From Pacificitalea manganoxidans (GTDB taxonomy: Bacteria > Pseudomonadota > Alphaproteobacteria > Rhodobacterales > Rhodobacteraceae): 64,000 nucleotides of DNA. A model generated the notes under the pieces. It worked only from the letters and a program-made list of their open reading frames with translations. It made no database searches and had not been told where the DNA came from. Below, piece after piece: positions 62,649 through 64,000 of the stretch. The position numbers were made by a program, and so were the translations under genes. Position 1 is the first letter of the stretch. Each line of letters begins with the position of its first letter. The stretch is from the NCBI RefSeq assembly GCF_002504165.1, contig NZ_CP021406.1:1-64000 (forward strand), in the 5' to 3' direction.

Positions 62649-63649
62649 GTTTTCGTATAACCGTCACCGACCATGACGATATCGGCTTCGACTGCGAAGA
62701 GGACGAAACCGTCCTCGACGCGGCTGATCGCGCGGGCTACGCCATTCCCTACTCATGCCGCAAGGGCGTGTGTTCGTCCTGCGAAGGCGGAATCGCGGCG
62801 GGCGAGGCGATGGTGCGCGGGCAGGGGGTTCAGGCCGGTCCCGCCGAGGGCGTCAAGCTGTGCCAGGCCCGTCCGCTGACCGATCTTCAGATCACGCCGA
62901 CCCGGATCCAGAAGGTGGAGCCGGTGGAGCGCAAGACGCTGGAGGCGAAGGTGCGAAAGATCACCCGCCCGGCGCCGGACGTGGCCGTGATCCAGTTCCG
63001 CCTGCCGATCGGGCAACGCGCGCCGTTCCGCGCCGGTCAATACCTGCGGGTGGTGATGGAGGACGGCGACAGCCGCAACTACTCCATGGCGAACCCGCCG
63101 CAGAAAAACGACGGGATCGAGCTGCATATCCGGCATGTGCCGGGCGGCAAGTTTTCGGAGCAGGTGCTGAGCAAGCTGGACAAGGGCCAGTTCCTGACCG
63201 TCGAGCTGCCTTATGGCGAGTTCTGCCTGTCTGACAACGACGATATGAACGCGGTTCTGCTGGCCACCGGCACCGGGTTTGCCCCGATAAAATCGCTGAT
63301 CGAGAACCAGATCGCGCTGGGGGCCGAGCGACCGCTGAAGCTTTATTGGGGTGTCAATACCGAGGCCGATCTTTACATGGCCGATGTCGCCGCCCGCTGG
63401 GCCGCGGCGCATCCCTGGATCAGCTTCACGCCGGTCATCTCGTCGCCTTCGGACGGCTGGGACGGGCGCACCGGGTTCGTCCACCGCGCGGTGCTGGAGG
63501 ACATTCCCGACATGAGCAATGTCGAGGTCTATGCCTGCGGTGCGCCGGTGATGATCGACGCGGCGCGCTCGGAATTCGAGGCCGAGGCCGGGCTAGCCAA
63601 AGATCGCTTTTTCAGCGATGCCTTCGTGGCGTCGGGCGACGAGGAATAA
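62645..63649 (+). CDS. dioxygenase reductase component ([2Fe-2S]/FAD)
   Basis: 334 residues from a GTG at 62645 that overlaps the pdxA-type stop. The plant-type ferredoxin domain has C38, C43, C46 and C73; the FAD motif is RNYSMANPP and the NAD motif ATGTGFAPIKSL, ending with YACGAPVMIDAA. It passes electrons from NAD(P)H to the Rieske centre. Length and order match TphA1. Confidence 0.92.
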   Translation: MSFRITVTDHDDIGFDCEEDETVLDAADRAGYAIPYSCRKGVCSSCEGGIAAGEAMVRGQGVQAGPAEGVKLCQARPLTDLQITPTRIQKVEPVERKTLEAKVRKITRPAPDVAVIQFRLPIGQRAPFRAGQYLRVVMEDGDSRNYSMANPPQKNDGIELHIRHVPGGKFSEQVLSKLDKGQFLTVELPYGEFCLSDNDDMNAVLLATGTGFAPIKSLIENQIALGAERPLKLYWGVNTEADLYMADVAARWAAAHPWISFTPVISSPSDGWDGRTGFVHRAVLEDIPDMSNVEVYACGAPVMIDAARSEFEAEAGLAKDRFFSDAFVASGDEE

Positions 63650-63751
63650 GTCTGCTTTCGGGCCCGTCCCGCTTTCTGGACTTATTCCGGTCCCCGTGGC
63701 ACGGTGCGGCCTCGACGGGGTTCTCAAGCGCCGGAGAAGGGTGGAGCTCGG

Positions 63752-64000
63752 ATGACGGGGACAACGGAAAAAGACGGGGGCACGGCGACGAAATCGCGCG
63801 CGCCCGAGGGGATGGCGGGGCTGGCCAAGGGCCTGGCCATCATCGAATTGTTCGGGGAAGAGTACCCGGCTGTCACCGTTTCGTCCGCCGCCGATGAAAC
63901 CGGCATTTCGCGGGCCAGCGCGCGGCGCTGCCTGCTGACCCTGACAGATCTGGGTTATCTGACCAAGAACGGCCCGCGTTTCATGCCGACCCCGCGCATG
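63752..64000 (+). CDS. IclR family transcriptional regulator, 5' part
   Basis: 83 residues visible before the window ends. A basic leader is followed by the winged HTH (LAIIELFGEEYPAVTVSSAA, DETGISRASARRCLLTLTDL), with the IclR effector domain beyond the edge. IclR-type proteins regulate tph, pca and pob operons, usually as activators with an aromatic ligand. It lies in the same direction, 102 bp after the reductase. Candidate targets are the palindromes at 59880 and 52928. Confidence 0.88.
   Translation, partial: MTGTTEKDGGTATKSRAPEGMAGLAKGLAIIELFGEEYPAVTVSSAADETGISRASARRCLLTLTDLGYLTKNGPRFMPTPRM

Noticed and set aside
1-64000. CRISPR arrays, tRNA and rRNA genes
   Set aside because: No regularly spaced repeats, no tRNA cloverleaf sequences and no rRNA segments were noticed on either strand while reading the window.

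Overview
This 64-kb window looks like accessory DNA of an alphaproteobacterium, most likely Rhodobacterales (Roseobacter group). The grounds are GC-rich coding, four TRAP-transporter systems or remnants, roseobacter-type EtfAB and BioY, and a Rhodobacterales-style VirB type IV secretion cluster. The assignment is inferred from gene content; no rRNA or tRNA gene is visible to anchor it.

Region 1 (1-33.3 kb) is a large catabolic locus for an unidentified carboxylic acid that is degraded as its CoA ester. It encodes a free-standing biotin carrier protein and a separate biotin carboxylase, two acyl-CoA activating systems (an AMP-forming ligase and an NDP-forming synthetase), two acyl-CoA dehydrogenases, an enoyl-CoA hydratase, a MaoC hydratase, an HMG-CoA-lyase-like enzyme, a classical thiolase, an atypical Cys-less thiolase paired with a DUF35 protein, two CaiB-type CoA transferases (one wrecked by an IS21 element), an FAA hydrolase, an OYE-type ene-reductase, and EthD, cupin and DUF2889 proteins. 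Two TRAP transporters bring in substrate, BioY brings in biotin, and two near-duplicate etfBA pairs take electrons from the dehydrogenases. A TetR regulator is present, and ACAAAC/GTTTGT-type inverted repeats lie in front of several transcription units.

Region 2 (33.3-48.3 kb) holds an MBL-fold hydrolase and then a conjugation-type type IV secretion cluster. The order is a transglycosylase (VirB1-like), VirB2, VirB3, VirB4, a small lipoprotein (VirB7-like), a second transglycosylase, VirB5, VirB8, VirB9, VirB10, VirB11, two small proteins, and VirB6. It is preceded by small exported or unknown proteins and an XRE regulator. No relaxase or coupling protein lies in the window. A nested palindrome sits between virB5 and virB8, and a near-palindromic GATARTATAYTATC motif is repeated upstream of two units.

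Region 3 (48.3-57.9 kb) is bounded by two inverted IS3-family elements, the second of them broken. Both cut into genes: an alpha/beta-hydrolase tail and a DctM tail. Between them lie a TAXI-type TRAP system, an unknown multi-pass membrane protein and two SDR dehydrogenases. An IS110 fragment fused to a beheaded alcohol dehydrogenase follows.

Region 4 (57.9-64 kb) encodes a frameshifted EthD protein, an FMN reductase and a ring-hydroxylating dioxygenase operon ordered oxygenase alpha, oxygenase beta, PdxA-type dehydrogenase, reductase, then an IclR regulator that runs off the window. This order and set of families match the terephthalate (tphA2-A3-B-A1) operons, so an aromatic (di)carboxylate is the likely substrate. 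Overall the window is a mosaic of aromatic/acyl-CoA catabolism, transport and conjugation modules stitched together by IS21, IS3, IS5 and IS110 insertions.
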